From assembly GCF_000093085.1 (NCBI RefSeq), contig NC_014219.1, forward strand, positions 2,844,384-2,908,383: DNA of 64,000 nucleotides. The letters run 5' to 3'. Source of the DNA: [Bacillus] selenitireducens MLS10 (lineage in GTDB: Bacteria > Bacillota > Bacilli > Bacillales > Salisediminibacteriaceae). The position numbers and the translations under genes are program-made. Positions 1 through 9,253 of the stretch are shown piece by piece (positions within the stretch are counted from its first letter, which is position 1; each line of letters begins with the position of its first letter). Under the pieces are notes generated by a model. It was not told the DNA's origin. It ran no database searches and saw only the letters and a list, made by a program, of their open reading frames with translations.

Positions 1-350
1 AGAAGATGGTCGATCCGGTCTCGGAGCTCTTCTTCAGGGCGGTTCTCTGTAACTGGCTCATTTGCATGGCCTTCTTCGTGCCGATGTCCATGAAGGATGA
101 CATCGCCAAAATGGCAGCGATGGTCCTGTTTGTTTTCGGCTTCTTTATTTCCGGCTATGAGCACAGCATTGCCAATATGTGCACCTTTGCCATTGCCCTC
201 GTAACCGACAATCCCGGGGCCGTTTCCGCAGAAGGCATCGTCCGGAATCTCATTCCCGTAACAGCAGGCAATATTCTCGGTGGTGCGATCTTCATGGGCG
301 TCGTCTATTACTACATCAACCGCCCGTTTTTGAGTGAGACGAAAGACTGA
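1..350 (+). CDS. Formate/nitrite transporter (FNT) family protein, C-terminal part
   Basis: The reading frame is open to the left edge, so only about the last 115 residues are present. They carry the FNT signatures: a CNWLIC segment followed by a GYEHSIANM motif near a transmembrane span, then a final span and a short charged tail. FNT proteins are pentameric membrane channels for formate, nitrite or hydrosulfide. The substrate cannot be assigned from this part alone. The gene ends about 80 bp before a small membrane-protein gene on the same strand. Confidence 0.85.
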   Translation, partial: KMVDPVSELFFRAVLCNWLICMAFFVPMSMKDDIAKMAAMVLFVFGFFISGYEHSIANMCTFAIALVTDNPGAVSAEGIVRNLIPVTAGNILGGAIFMGVVYYYINRPFLSETKD

Positions 351-432
351 ATCTCAAAGAGAACTGAAACATGCCCCCTCCTGAACCGTAGAACACAGCC
401 AGGCAACTATTTTCTGTATACAGGAGGTTCTT

Positions 433-735
433 ATGGAAGGCATTGTGTCTGTGATTGCGGCAATCCTCGTTGCGGCAAAGCTGTTACAAAAACGAAAAGG
501 AATCTGGCTTGCACTCGAGAACCGGCAAAAGAGCGCGATTATGGCGATTTACGCAGGAGCGATTCTGACAGCCACCCTCATCATTTTCTTGTTCGGGAAC
601 TGGGTCCGGTCGCTGTTCACCGGTGAGACGCTGTCTTCCCTTGTGTTTCTTGCTGTTATTCTTCTTACTCTCGCCGGTGTGATCCCCGCAGCCTCGAAGC
701 TGCACGATCACGTGCTGGATAAAAACCGCAAATAG
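433..735 (+). CDS. Small hypothetical membrane protein (100 aa)
   Basis: An AGGAGG ribosome binding site lies 7 bases before the ATG. The protein has an N-terminal hydrophobic segment (about residues 4-16), two further spans (about 37-56 and 65-85) and a basic C-terminal tail, so it is probably an integral membrane protein. No family is recognised. It follows the FNT-type transporter on the same strand and is closed by a clear terminator. Whether the two genes share a transcript is unknown. Confidence 0.6.
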   Translation: MEGIVSVIAAILVAAKLLQKRKGIWLALENRQKSAIMAIYAGAILTATLIIFLFGNWVRSLFTGETLSSLVFLAVILLTLAGVIPAASKLHDHVLDKNRK

Positions 736-770
736 GCCGATCTCCCAACAAGGTGATCGGCCTGTTTCGT
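735..770 (+). terminator. Intrinsic terminator after the small membrane protein
   Basis: A perfect 9-bp stem (AGGCCGATC at 735-743 with GATCGGCCT at 756-764) is followed by a T-rich stretch. It overlaps the stop codon of the upstream gene. Confidence 0.85.
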
Positions 771-786
771 TTACGGATTCCTTTAT

Positions 787-1551
787 CTATCCATTCATCA
801 CAAGCCCGCCGTCGACAATCAGGTTTTGTCCCGTCACCGCACGTGCCCAGTCTGATGCAAAGAACAGCGTCACATCTGCAAGCTCCGCCGGTGTGGTGAC
901 TTTCCCAAGCGGAGTTGTCGCCTTGATGATTCCGAAGACCTCATCGGTGGTGACGCTGCTTGCGTCCGTTTCCCTGAGGAGACCACCGGAGATCAGGTTG
1001 ACCGTAATCCCGTGCTGCCCAAGCTCCTTTGCCATATTACGGGTAAGACCGAGCAGACCCGCCTTTGCCGTCGTATACTCATGGTAGGCAACAACCGGAT
1101 TCTGAACAAGGTTCGTTCCGATATTGATGATCCGCCCGAATGACGCCGCCTTCATTCCCGGGAGACATGCCTGCACCGGAAGCAGCGTCCCTTCGATGCT
1201 GCCTTCAAGCTGTTTGAGGAAATCCGCCCAGAATAAGTCCTCAAGCGGCTTCTGCGTCGCCGGATTGAACTGAAAATCGATCAGGGCATTGTTGACAAGC
1301 GTCGTCACCGGCTTGCCAAAATAAGCTTCTCCCTGCTCGACCATCCGCTGCACCTGTTCCTCATCCCGCACATCCGCCTGCACTGCAAGCACGTGCTCAC
1401 CGAGCTCATGGGCGAGGAGAATCGCCGCCTCCTCGCTCTGGAAATAATTCAGAATCACATTGGCGCCTTCTCTTGCGAAACTCTTCACTATGCTTGCCCC
1501 AAGTCCTCTGCTTCCGCCCGTTACCAACACCGTCTGTTCATTCAGTTTCAC
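787..1551 (-). CDS. SDR-family oxidoreductase under a TPP riboswitch
   Basis: A short-chain dehydrogenase/reductase of 254 aa. The cofactor motif TGGSRGLG is at residues 11-18 and suggests NADP(H). The NNA motif follows, and the YxxxK catalytic pair is in EYTTAK. The usual catalytic serine position, 13 residues before the Tyr, reads Thr (IGTN). The GTG start at 1551 is chosen because AAAGGAGG lies just upstream; a longer frame to 1623 would run through the terminator hairpin. The substrate is unknown and the protein resembles FabG-type reductases generally. The leader holds a TPP riboswitch and terminator, so expression should fall when thiamine diphosphate is plentiful, which hints at a role in thiamine or pyrimidine/thiazole precursor metabolism. 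Confidence 0.85.
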   Translation of the reverse strand: MKLNEQTVLVTGGSRGLGASIVKSFAREGANVILNYFQSEEAAILLAHELGEHVLAVQADVRDEEQVQRMVEQGEAYFGKPVTTLVNNALIDFQFNPATQKPLEDLFWADFLKQLEGSIEGTLLPVQACLPGMKAASFGRIINIGTNLVQNPVVAYHEYTTAKAGLLGLTRNMAKELGQHGITVNLISGGLLRETDASSVTTDEVFGIIKATTPLGKVTTPAELADVTLFFASDWARAVTGQNLIVDGGLVMNG

Positions 1552-1570
1552 GCGAGCCGCCTCCTTTAAT

Positions 1571-1607
1571 CGACGCAAAACCAGGGTCGCCATTCCGGAC
1601 CCTGGTT
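1571..1607 (-). terminator. Riboswitch-controlled terminator ahead of the SDR gene
   Basis: On the minus strand ACCAGGGTC and GACCCTGGT form a 9-bp stem with a short loop, followed by TTTT. It lies between the TPP aptamer and the SDR ribosome binding site, where a transcription-attenuating expression platform is expected. Confidence 0.8.
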
Positions 1608-1630
1608 GTATCGATCGCTGCAAGAGCGCT

Positions 1631-1725
1631 CCCTACTTTCCCACGCTGGTATGAACCAGATCAGGTCCCAAGGGTCAAAAAGTACGCTTTTTTCTCAGCC
1701 GGGATGACCGGCTCCCCCAGTAGTT
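1631..1725 (-). promoter_or_regulatory. TPP (thi-box) riboswitch
   Basis: Read on the minus strand this stretch carries the conserved thi-box blocks in order: ACTACTGGGGGAG, then CTGAGA, then ACCC, then ACCTGATCTGG, then ACCAGCG, then the closing GTAG that pairs with CTAC to form P1. The CUGAGA and ACCUGAUCUGG blocks are the diagnostic thiamine-diphosphate binding elements. A terminator hairpin follows downstream, so control is probably by premature termination of the SDR transcript. Confidence 0.93.
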
Positions 1726-1747
1726 TCCGTTTTTTGTTTACACTATC

Positions 1748-1777
1748 ATTATATAAGAAAAGGTGCATACACGCCAA
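1748..1777 (-). promoter_or_regulatory. Sigma-A promoter for the TPP-riboswitch transcript
   Basis: On the minus strand a perfect -10 TATAAT (1748-1753) is preceded by TTGGCG (1772-1777) with an 18-bp spacer. It lies about 25 bp before the aptamer start. Confidence 0.6.
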
Positions 1778-1797
1778 GAAAATGCTCACAGAACCGC

Positions 1798-4700
1798 TCA
1801 GGACGCGACTTCCTCCGTATTGGAAGCACTTCGTTCCTCCCGTTTGTTACGTCTTCGAAACAGCCCCAGCACATCTTCAACAGTCAGATAAACGGATGGA
1901 ATCAAGACGAGGGTAATCAGGGGCGCAAACAAAAGCCCGCCGATCATAACCGTGGCAAGAGGCGCGTGAAAGCCGCCTGCGGCTCCTGTCGCCAGTGCCA
2001 GCGGCAGCATCCCCCCGACCGTCGTCAAGGTTGTCATAAAGATCGGACGAATCCGGTTCTTTGACGCCTCCACCACGGCTTCCTTAACAGGCATCCCCGA
2101 TCGTCTCAGCTGATTGATCCGGTCGATCAGGAGGATCGCATTGTTCAGAACAATCCCGATCAGCATCAGGATCCCTAAGGCAGAGAGGATACTCAGCTCC
2201 CGCTGTGTGAGAAACAGGGCAAGAATCGAGCCTGTTGCCGTAAGCGGAATGACTGTCATGACGATAAACGGCTGAATAAAGCTGTTAAACTGTACCGCCA
2301 TCACCATGTACACAAGCACGATGGAAATCCCGATAATGAGCAGAAAGTCCATGATCATCTCCTGCTGGGCTTCAAGGTCCCCGCCTGCTTCCACCGTGAT
2401 CCCGTCTGGCACCGTCAGCGACCCGATCATCTCCTGCACATCACGGTTCACGGCACCGAGATCCCGTCCTTCGATGTCCGCCGTTACCGTCACGTACCGT
2501 TCGCCGTTCGCCCGGCTGATTTCACCCGGTGCATAGACCGTTTCGAGAGAAGCAAAATCACCTAGCGGATAAGGCGTACCGTCATACCCGAGAATCATCA
2601 GTTCGCTCAGTTCATCTTCTGTCGTCATGGCTGCATTTGAACGGGCCAACACGTCCTGATCGAGCCCTGATTCACGAATGGTTCCCACCGGGATGACGGC
2701 ACTTGCCGCCTGGATCTGTCCAAGGACGTCCCCTTTCGTCAATCCCGCTTCGGTGATCCTCGCTTCATGAAAGAGAAACTGCCGTTCTTCCTGTTCAAGC
2801 CGGTTGGACTCTGCAATATTGGCAATCCCCGTCACGTCTTCAAGATCCCTTGCCACCCGCTCTTGCAGCTGTTTCATCTGCTCATTGTCGTCGCCTTTAA
2901 TGAACAGGGTGACAGGGCTCGCCTGCCCAGGGCCCATCACCATACCGCTGCCGGTGACCGGATGGTCTTCCTCGAGGCTCGCAAGTGCTTCGGAGATCGC
3001 AAGATTGACGTCCGCCTGAGGTACCGTTTCCTCATCGTCTTTCGTCATATTGATGAGTGTGAACAGGTAGTCCACCCCATCAATGACAATCACCGATTCA
3101 ATATCATCAATCTGTTCGAGCTTTCCCTGGACTGCCTCAACGACCGCTTCGCGCTCTGACGTCGTCAGCCCGCTTTCAAGCGAAATCCCGATTTCTGCAT
3201 AACGGTCCATTACATCCGGCATAATCGTCGACGGGATCCGGGTTGTCAACAACAAAGACGAGACAAACACGAGCGTAAACAGCATGATCACGCCGTATCG
3301 GCGCCGTTTTTTCTCCGTCAATTTGCCAATCAGGCTCCCATATTTGTGAATCGTCCTGCCTTCAGGGGGAATATCCTGATCGCGGCTCTTTCCCTTCAGC
3401 TTCAAAAAGGCTTCACTTAAAGACGGGATCAGCGTAAACGAGACCAGTACCGAACTCACCAGCGTGATGACCACCACGACACTCAGAATCAGAATGAAGA
3501 CGGCGAAGTCTCCGCCAAAGAGCCCGACAGGCAAGAAGACGACTACCGTCGTGAGCATCGATGCCAACACCGCCGATGTCACTTCTTTCAATCCCGTCAT
3601 GACCGCCTCACGTCCAGCGAGTCCCTGTTCTTTCTTTCGGTAGATGGACTCCAAAATCACAATGGACGCATCGACCATCATCCCGATCCCGAGACCGAGA
3701 CCGATGAGCGTGAGCATATTGATGCTGTAGTCAAGGATCCACATCGAAGCGAAGGTGAGCAGGATCGACAGCGGAATCGTCACACTGACGATGAGCATCG
3801 CCCGCACGTTCCGTAAAAAGACAAGCAGAACGCCAAGCGCCAGGAGCCCGCCAATCAGAATGTTCTGTGTGACATCACCGATCGCCGCCGATACATAATC
3901 GGCCTGGTTGACGACCTCTTCAAACGTCACCCCGTAACTGTATGTTAAAGGCATGAGGTCCTGAATCTCTCCCCGGACGGCCTCTGCCATCTCCAACTGG
4001 GTCGCATCTTCTTCACGGCCGATTTCCACGAAGATAAAATCACGGTCTCCGTTCAGCCACGCCATCGCCGATTCTCTTGAGGATGCTTCCTCCACCGTTG
4101 CCACTTCCGTCAGTGCCAACGGTCCCCCGCCCGACCGAAGCATCAGACGCTCGATGTCAGACACGGACTGAAAGGAAGTGTCCCACCGAACAGGCACCGT
4201 GCTCTGACTCCCGTCCACCTCCGCCACGGAAAGCGTCACATCCGCCTCCTGAATCTGACGGATCGCTTCCGTTAAGTGCAGACCGTATCCGAGCATTGCT
4301 TCATAATCAAAGACAAGTTCAATATGCGATTCTTCTGTACCGTTCAGCCGGACATCCTTGACTTCACTCAAGCCCTCAAGGCGCTCCTCCACGATCCGTC
4401 CGAATCGGGTCATATCTGCCATGGAGCCTTCAGAAATGGCCATGAAGAATTCATACTCCTGATTCGTACTCATGGCCATGACATCCGCAAAGACAATCTC
4501 CGGCACCGAGGCCATGAGCGCGTCTGCGGCCCCTTCAAGCTCGCGCACTGCTTCCCGGGTCTCACCGGACGCCGTCTCCATGTAAAACATCGCCGCCCCT
4601 GAAGACGTCGTTGACTGGAAGTCCTTCACCGCATCCGTTCTGAGGAGCGTATCCTCAAAGGGATCGGTAATGAGTCGCTCCACGTCCGAAACCGGCATGT

Positions 4701-4857
4701 CACCCGCGGCAATCGAGACCATGATCAGGTCGAAATCAAGATCCGGGAACAGCTCCCGGTCGAGGCGGTTCGCCCCCATGAAACCGAAGATCAAGATAAG
4801 CGCACTGAACAGCACCACCATAATCTTTCTGTTTAACAAACCATTCATCATTTTCAT
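1798..4857 (-). CDS. RND-family efflux transporter (AcrB/SwrC-like)
   Basis: A 1019-aa resistance-nodulation-division transporter. It has the RND plan: an N-terminal span at about residues 13-30, a large extracellular domain, a central bundle of spans (about 330-480), a second N-proximal span (about 517-535), a second extracellular domain and a final bundle (about 840-1000). GxGxGMMVDASIV, with the intramembrane acidic residue, is present. Gram-positive homologues such as B. subtilis SwrC (YerP) export surfactant-like compounds and act without an outer-membrane partner. No adaptor or regulator gene is adjacent and it appears monocistronic. The soluble domains are notably acidic, as expected in a halophile. 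The substrate is unknown. Confidence 0.9.
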   Translation of the reverse strand: MKMMNGLLNRKIMVVLFSALILIFGFMGANRLDRELFPDLDFDLIMVSIAAGDMPVSDVERLITDPFEDTLLRTDAVKDFQSTTSSGAAMFYMETASGETREAVRELEGAADALMASVPEIVFADVMAMSTNQEYEFFMAISEGSMADMTRFGRIVEERLEGLSEVKDVRLNGTEESHIELVFDYEAMLGYGLHLTEAIRQIQEADVTLSVAEVDGSQSTVPVRWDTSFQSVSDIERLMLRSGGGPLALTEVATVEEASSRESAMAWLNGDRDFIFVEIGREEDATQLEMAEAVRGEIQDLMPLTYSYGVTFEEVVNQADYVSAAIGDVTQNILIGGLLALGVLLVFLRNVRAMLIVSVTIPLSILLTFASMWILDYSINMLTLIGLGLGIGMMVDASIVILESIYRKKEQGLAGREAVMTGLKEVTSAVLASMLTTVVVFLPVGLFGGDFAVFILILSVVVVITLVSSVLVSFTLIPSLSEAFLKLKGKSRDQDIPPEGRTIHKYGSLIGKLTEKKRRRYGVIMLFTLVFVSSLLLTTRIPSTIMPDVMDRYAEIGISLESGLTTSEREAVVEAVQGKLEQIDDIESVIVIDGVDYLFTLINMTKDDEETVPQADVNLAISEALASLEEDHPVTGSGMVMGPGQASPVTLFIKGDDNEQMKQLQERVARDLEDVTGIANIAESNRLEQEERQFLFHEARITEAGLTKGDVLGQIQAASAVIPVGTIRESGLDQDVLARSNAAMTTEDELSELMILGYDGTPYPLGDFASLETVYAPGEISRANGERYVTVTADIEGRDLGAVNRDVQEMIGSLTVPDGITVEAGGDLEAQQEMIMDFLLIIGISIVLVYMVMAVQFNSFIQPFIVMTVIPLTATGSILALFLTQRELSILSALGILMLIGIVLNNAILLIDRINQLRRSGMPVKEAVVEASKNRIRPIFMTTLTTVGGMLPLALATGAAGGFHAPLATVMIGGLLFAPLITLVLIPSVYLTVEDVLGLFRRRNKREERSASNTEEVAS

Positions 4858-5068
4858 AGCCGTTTCCTCTTTTCACATCGAATTGGACAAGTTCTGTCCT
4901 CTGCTTTCAGTGTATGAGAAAAGTAGGAAGGAGACGACGGTCCCGGGGCGACTTTCATGTACGACCTGAGATGTATTTTCTCAGACCGAGCTTCGAAGAT
5001 AAGACGTGTAAACCGCCCCGGATCAGGGTAACCGATCCATACAGACACATCATGAGGAGCTGACGCAC

Positions 5069-5389
5069 ATGTCGAAAGAAACGTATTTTGTCATTTGGAA
5101 AGAAGGCACAAACCTGACCCTTAGCAAGCATCTTGCTGATCCGCAAATGGTCCATTATAAGGTGGCATTGAATGAGTATCAGCATAAGAAACTGTCTGAC
5201 AAAATCGACGAGATCTCTAAAGGGGACGTGATGCCGGAACACATCTTCGTCTCCCCCTTCGATGAAACGAGAGGCGATCAGGACAAATACAGCCTCGGGG
5301 AAGACGAGGACGATCTCTTTCACATGATCTACAATTTCGGCACAGAGGAGACACGTGCCCACCTGAAAGCGAACTTCGACAAATTCTGA
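5069..5389 (+). CDS. Hypothetical soluble protein (106 aa)
   Basis: The ATG follows ATGAGGAGCTGACGCAC, which contains a GGAG ribosome binding site at suitable distance. The product is hydrophilic, with no signal peptide or span, and has an acidic central part (GEDEDDLFHMIYNF). No family is recognised. It stands alone between a divergent RND exporter gene and a convergent amidase gene, and ends at a bidirectional terminator. Confidence 0.6.
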   Translation: MSKETYFVIWKEGTNLTLSKHLADPQMVHYKVALNEYQHKKLSDKIDEISKGDVMPEHIFVSPFDETRGDQDKYSLGEDEDDLFHMIYNFGTEETRAHLKANFDKF

Positions 5390-5413
5390 ATCCCCATCCG
5401 GGCAAATCAGATG

Positions 5414-5459
5414 CAAAAAAGAACAAGCAGGGCGCATAAACCCCTGCTTGTTCTTTTTG
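5414..5459. terminator. Bidirectional terminator
   Basis: AAGAACAAGCAGGG pairs with CCCTGCTTGTTCTT around a 9-base loop, with an A-run before and a T-run after, so it can end transcription from both the 106-aa gene and the convergent amidase gene. Confidence 0.9.
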
Positions 5460-5469
5460 ATGATAACCC

Positions 5470-6921
5470 TTATCCCTTTGTTGTCAGACCGAGTTCTTCA
5501 ATCAAAGCCCCGACATGAAGAAGCGTAAAGTCCGAGTAGGCCCGGCCGATGAGCGTCACACCGACAGGCTCCCCCGACTCCCGGCGGTATCCGGGAATCG
5601 TCAGCGCCGGATAGCCGCTCGTCGCATAGAGCGTCGTGGCATAGTTACTGATCGTCACGAGAAGATCCGCTTCTTCAAACGCCTCATCGAGAGCCGCTTT
5701 CGCCGTATCGGCATTTGACTGAACGGTATCCCCGATCTCCTCAGCCGAAAAGCGGTTTTCACTGGCCGCCTTCATGAGATCCTGGCCGTAACAGGCACGG
5801 TTCTCCGGGTCTTCTTCGTTAAAGGCCACGACCTCAGTGAGCGACGCTTCCTTCGGTTCTGATGCGAAAAACGACGCGACCCCGGCATTGAACTCATACG
5901 TCAAAACGTCATAGATGTTCAGGGCATATGCCTTTGAGTCGACAGAAGCAGTCTTCACTTCAGCCCCCGTCGCCTTTAGCCGCTTCTTGAAATCTGCGAG
6001 GATCGCTTCATCTTCCCCGCGGTATACCTGCTTCAGTGCGTCATCTTCAAGAAACCCGAATGAAAAGGTCCGAAGATCCGGCTTTTCTTCTTTTGTCAGG
6101 GGCTTCAGTGACGTCATGCCTTCAAACAGATACGCACAGTCCGTGACGGTATTCGCCATTGGTCCCGCCGTATCATGGGACGCCGCCACCGGAATGATCC
6201 CGTCCTGCGAGACAACCGTCAGCGTCGGCTTCAACCCGACGGTCCCGTTCTGACTGGCAGGGTAAATAACCGAGCCTGCCGTTTCCGTTCCGATCGCCAC
6301 CGGACTCATCTGAAGGGCGAGGGCCGCTCCGCTTCCGGCACTCGAGCCGCCGACATCAAAGGGCCCGTGCGGATTCTTCGTCTGTCCGCCTAGTGCGGAA
6401 AACCCGTTGGCGCTGTCCGTCGTCATGAAGTTGGCCCACTCGGTGAGGTTCGTTTTCCCGAGGACGATCGCCCCGGTCTCCTTCAACTGACTGATGAGTG
6501 CCGCATCCTCCTCCGGGACAAAATCTCCCAGGAAGACTGCACCTGCGGTGGTGGGCATGCCGGCAACATTGATATTATCCTTGACGAGCACTGGTATACC
6601 GTAAAGTGGATGATGATCCTCCGCATACGTTCTTGCTCTCGCTTCTTCGATCCCTGCCTGATTCAACGAAATAACCGCGTGGGCATCCTTATGACGAAGC
6701 ACCTGGTTGTAATAAGCTTTGTAAATATCCTCGTACGTCACATCCCCCTGTTTCACATGCCGTTGCAGGCTCGTAATGTCCGCATGGACGATGGCAGTGT
6801 GAAGGGCATCATCGAGATCATACGGCTCCCCGGTCAGCGTAAGCTGATGCTTGGAAGCTTTCGGTTCTTCGTGCTGCTTTCGCACCTGATCCTGTAAATA
6901 CGTTTCGCTGTTAAATGACAT
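5470..6921 (-). CDS. Amidase-signature family hydrolase
   Basis: A 483-aa amidase. The Ser-cisSer-Lys catalytic set is visible: Lys in VLVKDNINVAG, the cis-Ser in the glycine-rich GGSSAGSGAALA, and the nucleophilic Ser in GTETAGSVIYPAS. The family includes GatA, but free-standing proteins of this length that are not next to gatC or gatB are usually general amidases of unknown substrate. It is divergent from a LysR regulator, the common arrangement for a LysR target. The promoter carries TTGACA 17 bp from TACATA. Confidence 0.88.
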   Translation of the reverse strand: MSFNSETYLQDQVRKQHEEPKASKHQLTLTGEPYDLDDALHTAIVHADITSLQRHVKQGDVTYEDIYKAYYNQVLRHKDAHAVISLNQAGIEEARARTYAEDHHPLYGIPVLVKDNINVAGMPTTAGAVFLGDFVPEEDAALISQLKETGAIVLGKTNLTEWANFMTTDSANGFSALGGQTKNPHGPFDVGGSSAGSGAALALQMSPVAIGTETAGSVIYPASQNGTVGLKPTLTVVSQDGIIPVAASHDTAGPMANTVTDCAYLFEGMTSLKPLTKEEKPDLRTFSFGFLEDDALKQVYRGEDEAILADFKKRLKATGAEVKTASVDSKAYALNIYDVLTYEFNAGVASFFASEPKEASLTEVVAFNEEDPENRACYGQDLMKAASENRFSAEEIGDTVQSNADTAKAALDEAFEEADLLVTISNYATTLYATSGYPALTIPGYRRESGEPVGVTLIGRAYSDFTLLHVGALIEELGLTTKG

Positions 6922-7035
6922 ATTGACACATCCTTTTGTCTTTGACTAGTCGCTCTCTTAATCTGATTATGGCACGGAAGGATGCACTTCACAAATGATA
7001 GTCACCCGCCAACCATTTTTCCATCTTCCTCATTA

Positions 7036-7064
7036 TATGTACCGCTATCATGATACACTGTCAA
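7036..7064 (-). promoter_or_regulatory. Amidase promoter with embedded palindrome
   Basis: On the minus strand TTGACA (7059-7064) and TACATA (7036-7041) are 17 bp apart. The spacer contains the perfect palindrome TATCATGATA (7046-7055), a plausible core of a LysR T-N11-A type site in this divergent intergenic region. Confidence 0.5.
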
Positions 7065-7093
7065 CAGAACTCAACAGGAAAGGAGCCCGAATC

Positions 7094-8014
7094 ATGACCC
7101 TGCAACAACTGCGCTACGTCATTGAAGTCGCGAAAAGCCGCTCGATCAGTAAAGCCGCCCAGGAACTGTTTATCAGTCAGCCGAGCCTGTCCAATGCCAT
7201 TAAAGAGCTCGAGCGTGAACTCGGCATCACCCTCTTCTCCCGCACGAACAAAGGCATTGCCATGACGCCCGAAGGTTCTGAATTTCTCGGCTATGCAAGA
7301 CAGGTCATTGAACAGACGGATCTCCTCGAGAACCGCTTTAAGAACCCGTCGCAGCCGCCCCAGCAGCACTTCTCCGTCTCCGCCCAGCACTACGCCTTTG
7401 TCGTCAGTGCCTACGTCAAACTGCTTCAGGATTTTGAACAGGACGAGTTTGACGTGACCTTACGGGAGACGAGGACGTATGAAATCATTGAAGACGTGAA
7501 GAACCTCCGCAGTGAAATCGGCATTCTCTACCTGAATGACTTTAACCGCCAGGTCATCGGCAAGTTCCTCCGTGAAGGCCATCTTGCCTTTCACGAGCTG
7601 TTTGAAGCGAGACCCCACGTCTTTGTCAGCTCTCAGAACCCCTTGGCCCGTCAGGCATCCGTCACGCTCGATGATCTGTCGCCGTATCCGTATCTGTCGT
7701 TTGAACAGGGGGATTACAACTCCTTTTACTTCTCAGAGGAGATCCTGAGCACCGTATCGAGGCCGAAGAACATCCGTGTCAGTGACCGTGCCACGCTCTT
7801 CAACCTCCTCATCGGGGTCAACGGCTACACGATCTCCACCGGTGTGATCTGTTACGACATCAACGATGATGACATCGTCGCTGTGCCCCTTCAGGTCGAT
7901 GAACGCATGACCGTCGGGTATATCACCCATAAACACGTCACCATGAGCCCGCTCGCCTCCATCTATATTCAGCACCTGAAAGACACCATCGCTCACGAAC
8001 TGACTCTGCTATAG
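7094..8014 (+). CDS. LysR-family transcriptional regulator
   Basis: A 306-aa LTTR. The winged helix-turn-helix is at the N-terminus (LQQLRYVIEVAKSRSISKAA, then SQPSLSNAIKELERELG), followed by an effector-binding domain of usual length. The ATG at 7094 is chosen because AAAGGAG lies 8 bases upstream and the family starts with MTLQQLRY; an ATG 33 codons upstream would be an unusual extension. It is divergent from the amidase gene and 95 bp upstream of a homocysteine methyltransferase gene, so either could be its target. A link to sulfur amino-acid supply is plausible but not shown. Confidence 0.88.
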   Translation: MTLQQLRYVIEVAKSRSISKAAQELFISQPSLSNAIKELERELGITLFSRTNKGIAMTPEGSEFLGYARQVIEQTDLLENRFKNPSQPPQQHFSVSAQHYAFVVSAYVKLLQDFEQDEFDVTLRETRTYEIIEDVKNLRSEIGILYLNDFNRQVIGKFLREGHLAFHELFEARPHVFVSSQNPLARQASVTLDDLSPYPYLSFEQGDYNSFYFSEEILSTVSRPKNIRVSDRATLFNLLIGVNGYTISTGVICYDINDDDIVAVPLQVDERMTVGYITHKHVTMSPLASIYIQHLKDTIAHELTLL

Positions 8015-8108
8015 CCTGAAGCTATGACTGTCCATCCATTATACGTGTTATGCTATACAACCTGATCGGTGCTACACTGACATCACCATAAGGAAAGGAT
8101 GATTCATC

Positions 8109-9167
8109 ATGGCCACATCAAAACGAACCCTCGAAGAACGACTGCAGGCAGGTACCGTCATCTGTGCAGAAGGCTATTTATTTGAAATGGAACGCCGGGG
8201 GTATCTTCAGGCAGGCTCTTTCGTCCCTGAAGTTGCCCTTGATAACCCCGATGTCCTGAAACAGACCTATCGGGATTTCATGCTCGCAGGCTCTGACGTC
8301 GTACTTGCCTTTACGTATAACGCCCACCGCGAAAAGATGCGGATCATCGGCAAGGAAGACCTCCTGGAGCCGTTAAACCGAAGCGCGATCCGCCTTGCAA
8401 AAGAAGTGGCGAAGGAGCATCCGGAAGAAGAAGCCCTCGTCGCCGGCAACATCTCCAACACGAATATCTTTGACCCGGAAGACCCCGCTTCAAAAGAGCA
8501 AGTCAGACAGATGTTCCGGGAAATGGTGCAATGGTCCAAGGAGGAAGGTGTGGACTTTGTCAATGCCGAAACCTTCTACTACCATGAAGAAGCCGTCATC
8601 GCCCTCGAAGAGATCCTCCGTCAGGACCTCCCTGCCGTCGTCACCCTCGGCGTCATGGGCGAAAACAAGATGCGTGACGGCCTGTCACCTGAAGAATCCT
8701 GCCGTCTTCTCTCAGAGAAAGGGGCCCTCGTCGTTGGCATGAACTGCTTCAGAGGCCCGGATACGATGCAGCCGTTTCTCGAGCGCATCCGTCATCATGT
8801 AGACGGCTACGTTGCCGGTTTGCCTGTTCCGTACCGGACGAAAGACGATCATCCGACCTTCTTTAACTTGCCGGACAGCGGATGCAGCTGCCATTTGCCG
8901 ACGGAGACGACGTTCCCGACATCCCTCGATCCGCTTTACCACAACCGCTACGAACTCGCCGAATGGGCGAAGGAAGCAAAAGCGATCGGCATCAATTACA
9001 TCGGCCTGTGCTGCGGGGCTTCTCCGGCGATGATCCGGGCTGTCGCCGAAGCAACCGGCAAAGAGGCCGTCAATTCCACCTACTCACCGGATATGACCAA
9101 ACACTTTCTCTTCGGGAAGGACGATTCGTTGAAAGGTCACAACCAGGACTACCGCTCGAAAGCCTGA
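8109..9167 (+). CDS. Homocysteine S-methyltransferase family protein
   Basis: A 352-aa TIM-barrel methyltransferase of the betaine/S-methylmethionine-homocysteine type. The zinc ligands are visible as Cys in VGMNCFRGP and the Cys pair in GLCCGASP, matching the family's GxNC and GGCC motifs. The family transfers a methyl group from betaine, S-methylmethionine or a similar donor to homocysteine, giving methionine. A betaine donor would suit a halophile that accumulates glycine betaine, but the donor is inferred. AAAGGATG lies before the ATG, and a strong terminator follows. Confidence 0.85.
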   Translation: MATSKRTLEERLQAGTVICAEGYLFEMERRGYLQAGSFVPEVALDNPDVLKQTYRDFMLAGSDVVLAFTYNAHREKMRIIGKEDLLEPLNRSAIRLAKEVAKEHPEEEALVAGNISNTNIFDPEDPASKEQVRQMFREMVQWSKEEGVDFVNAETFYYHEEAVIALEEILRQDLPAVVTLGVMGENKMRDGLSPEESCRLLSEKGALVVGMNCFRGPDTMQPFLERIRHHVDGYVAGLPVPYRTKDDHPTFFNLPDSGCSCHLPTETTFPTSLDPLYHNRYELAEWAKEAKAIGINYIGLCCGASPAMIRAVAEATGKEAVNSTYSPDMTKHFLFGKDDSLKGHNQDYRSKA

Positions 9168-9193
9168 CAAGACGATTTTTTGACCGTGTATGC

Positions 9194-9245
9194 AAAACAG
9201 CCCATGCTTCAGAGCCCTCTCGGGATCTCACAGCATGGGCTGTTT
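9194..9245. terminator. Terminator between the methyltransferase and MCP genes
   Basis: AAAACAGCCCATGCT pairs with AGCATGGGCTGTTT (14-bp stem) between two convergent genes, with A-rich and T-rich flanks, so it can act in both directions. Confidence 0.85.
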
Positions 9246-9253
9246 CTGGCTTC

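Noticed and set aside
2767-3159. Long open frame on the plus strand inside the RND transporter gene
   Set aside because: It is antisense to a clear coding region with full RND motifs, has no ribosome binding site and no family similarity; GC-rich codons on the other strand explain it.
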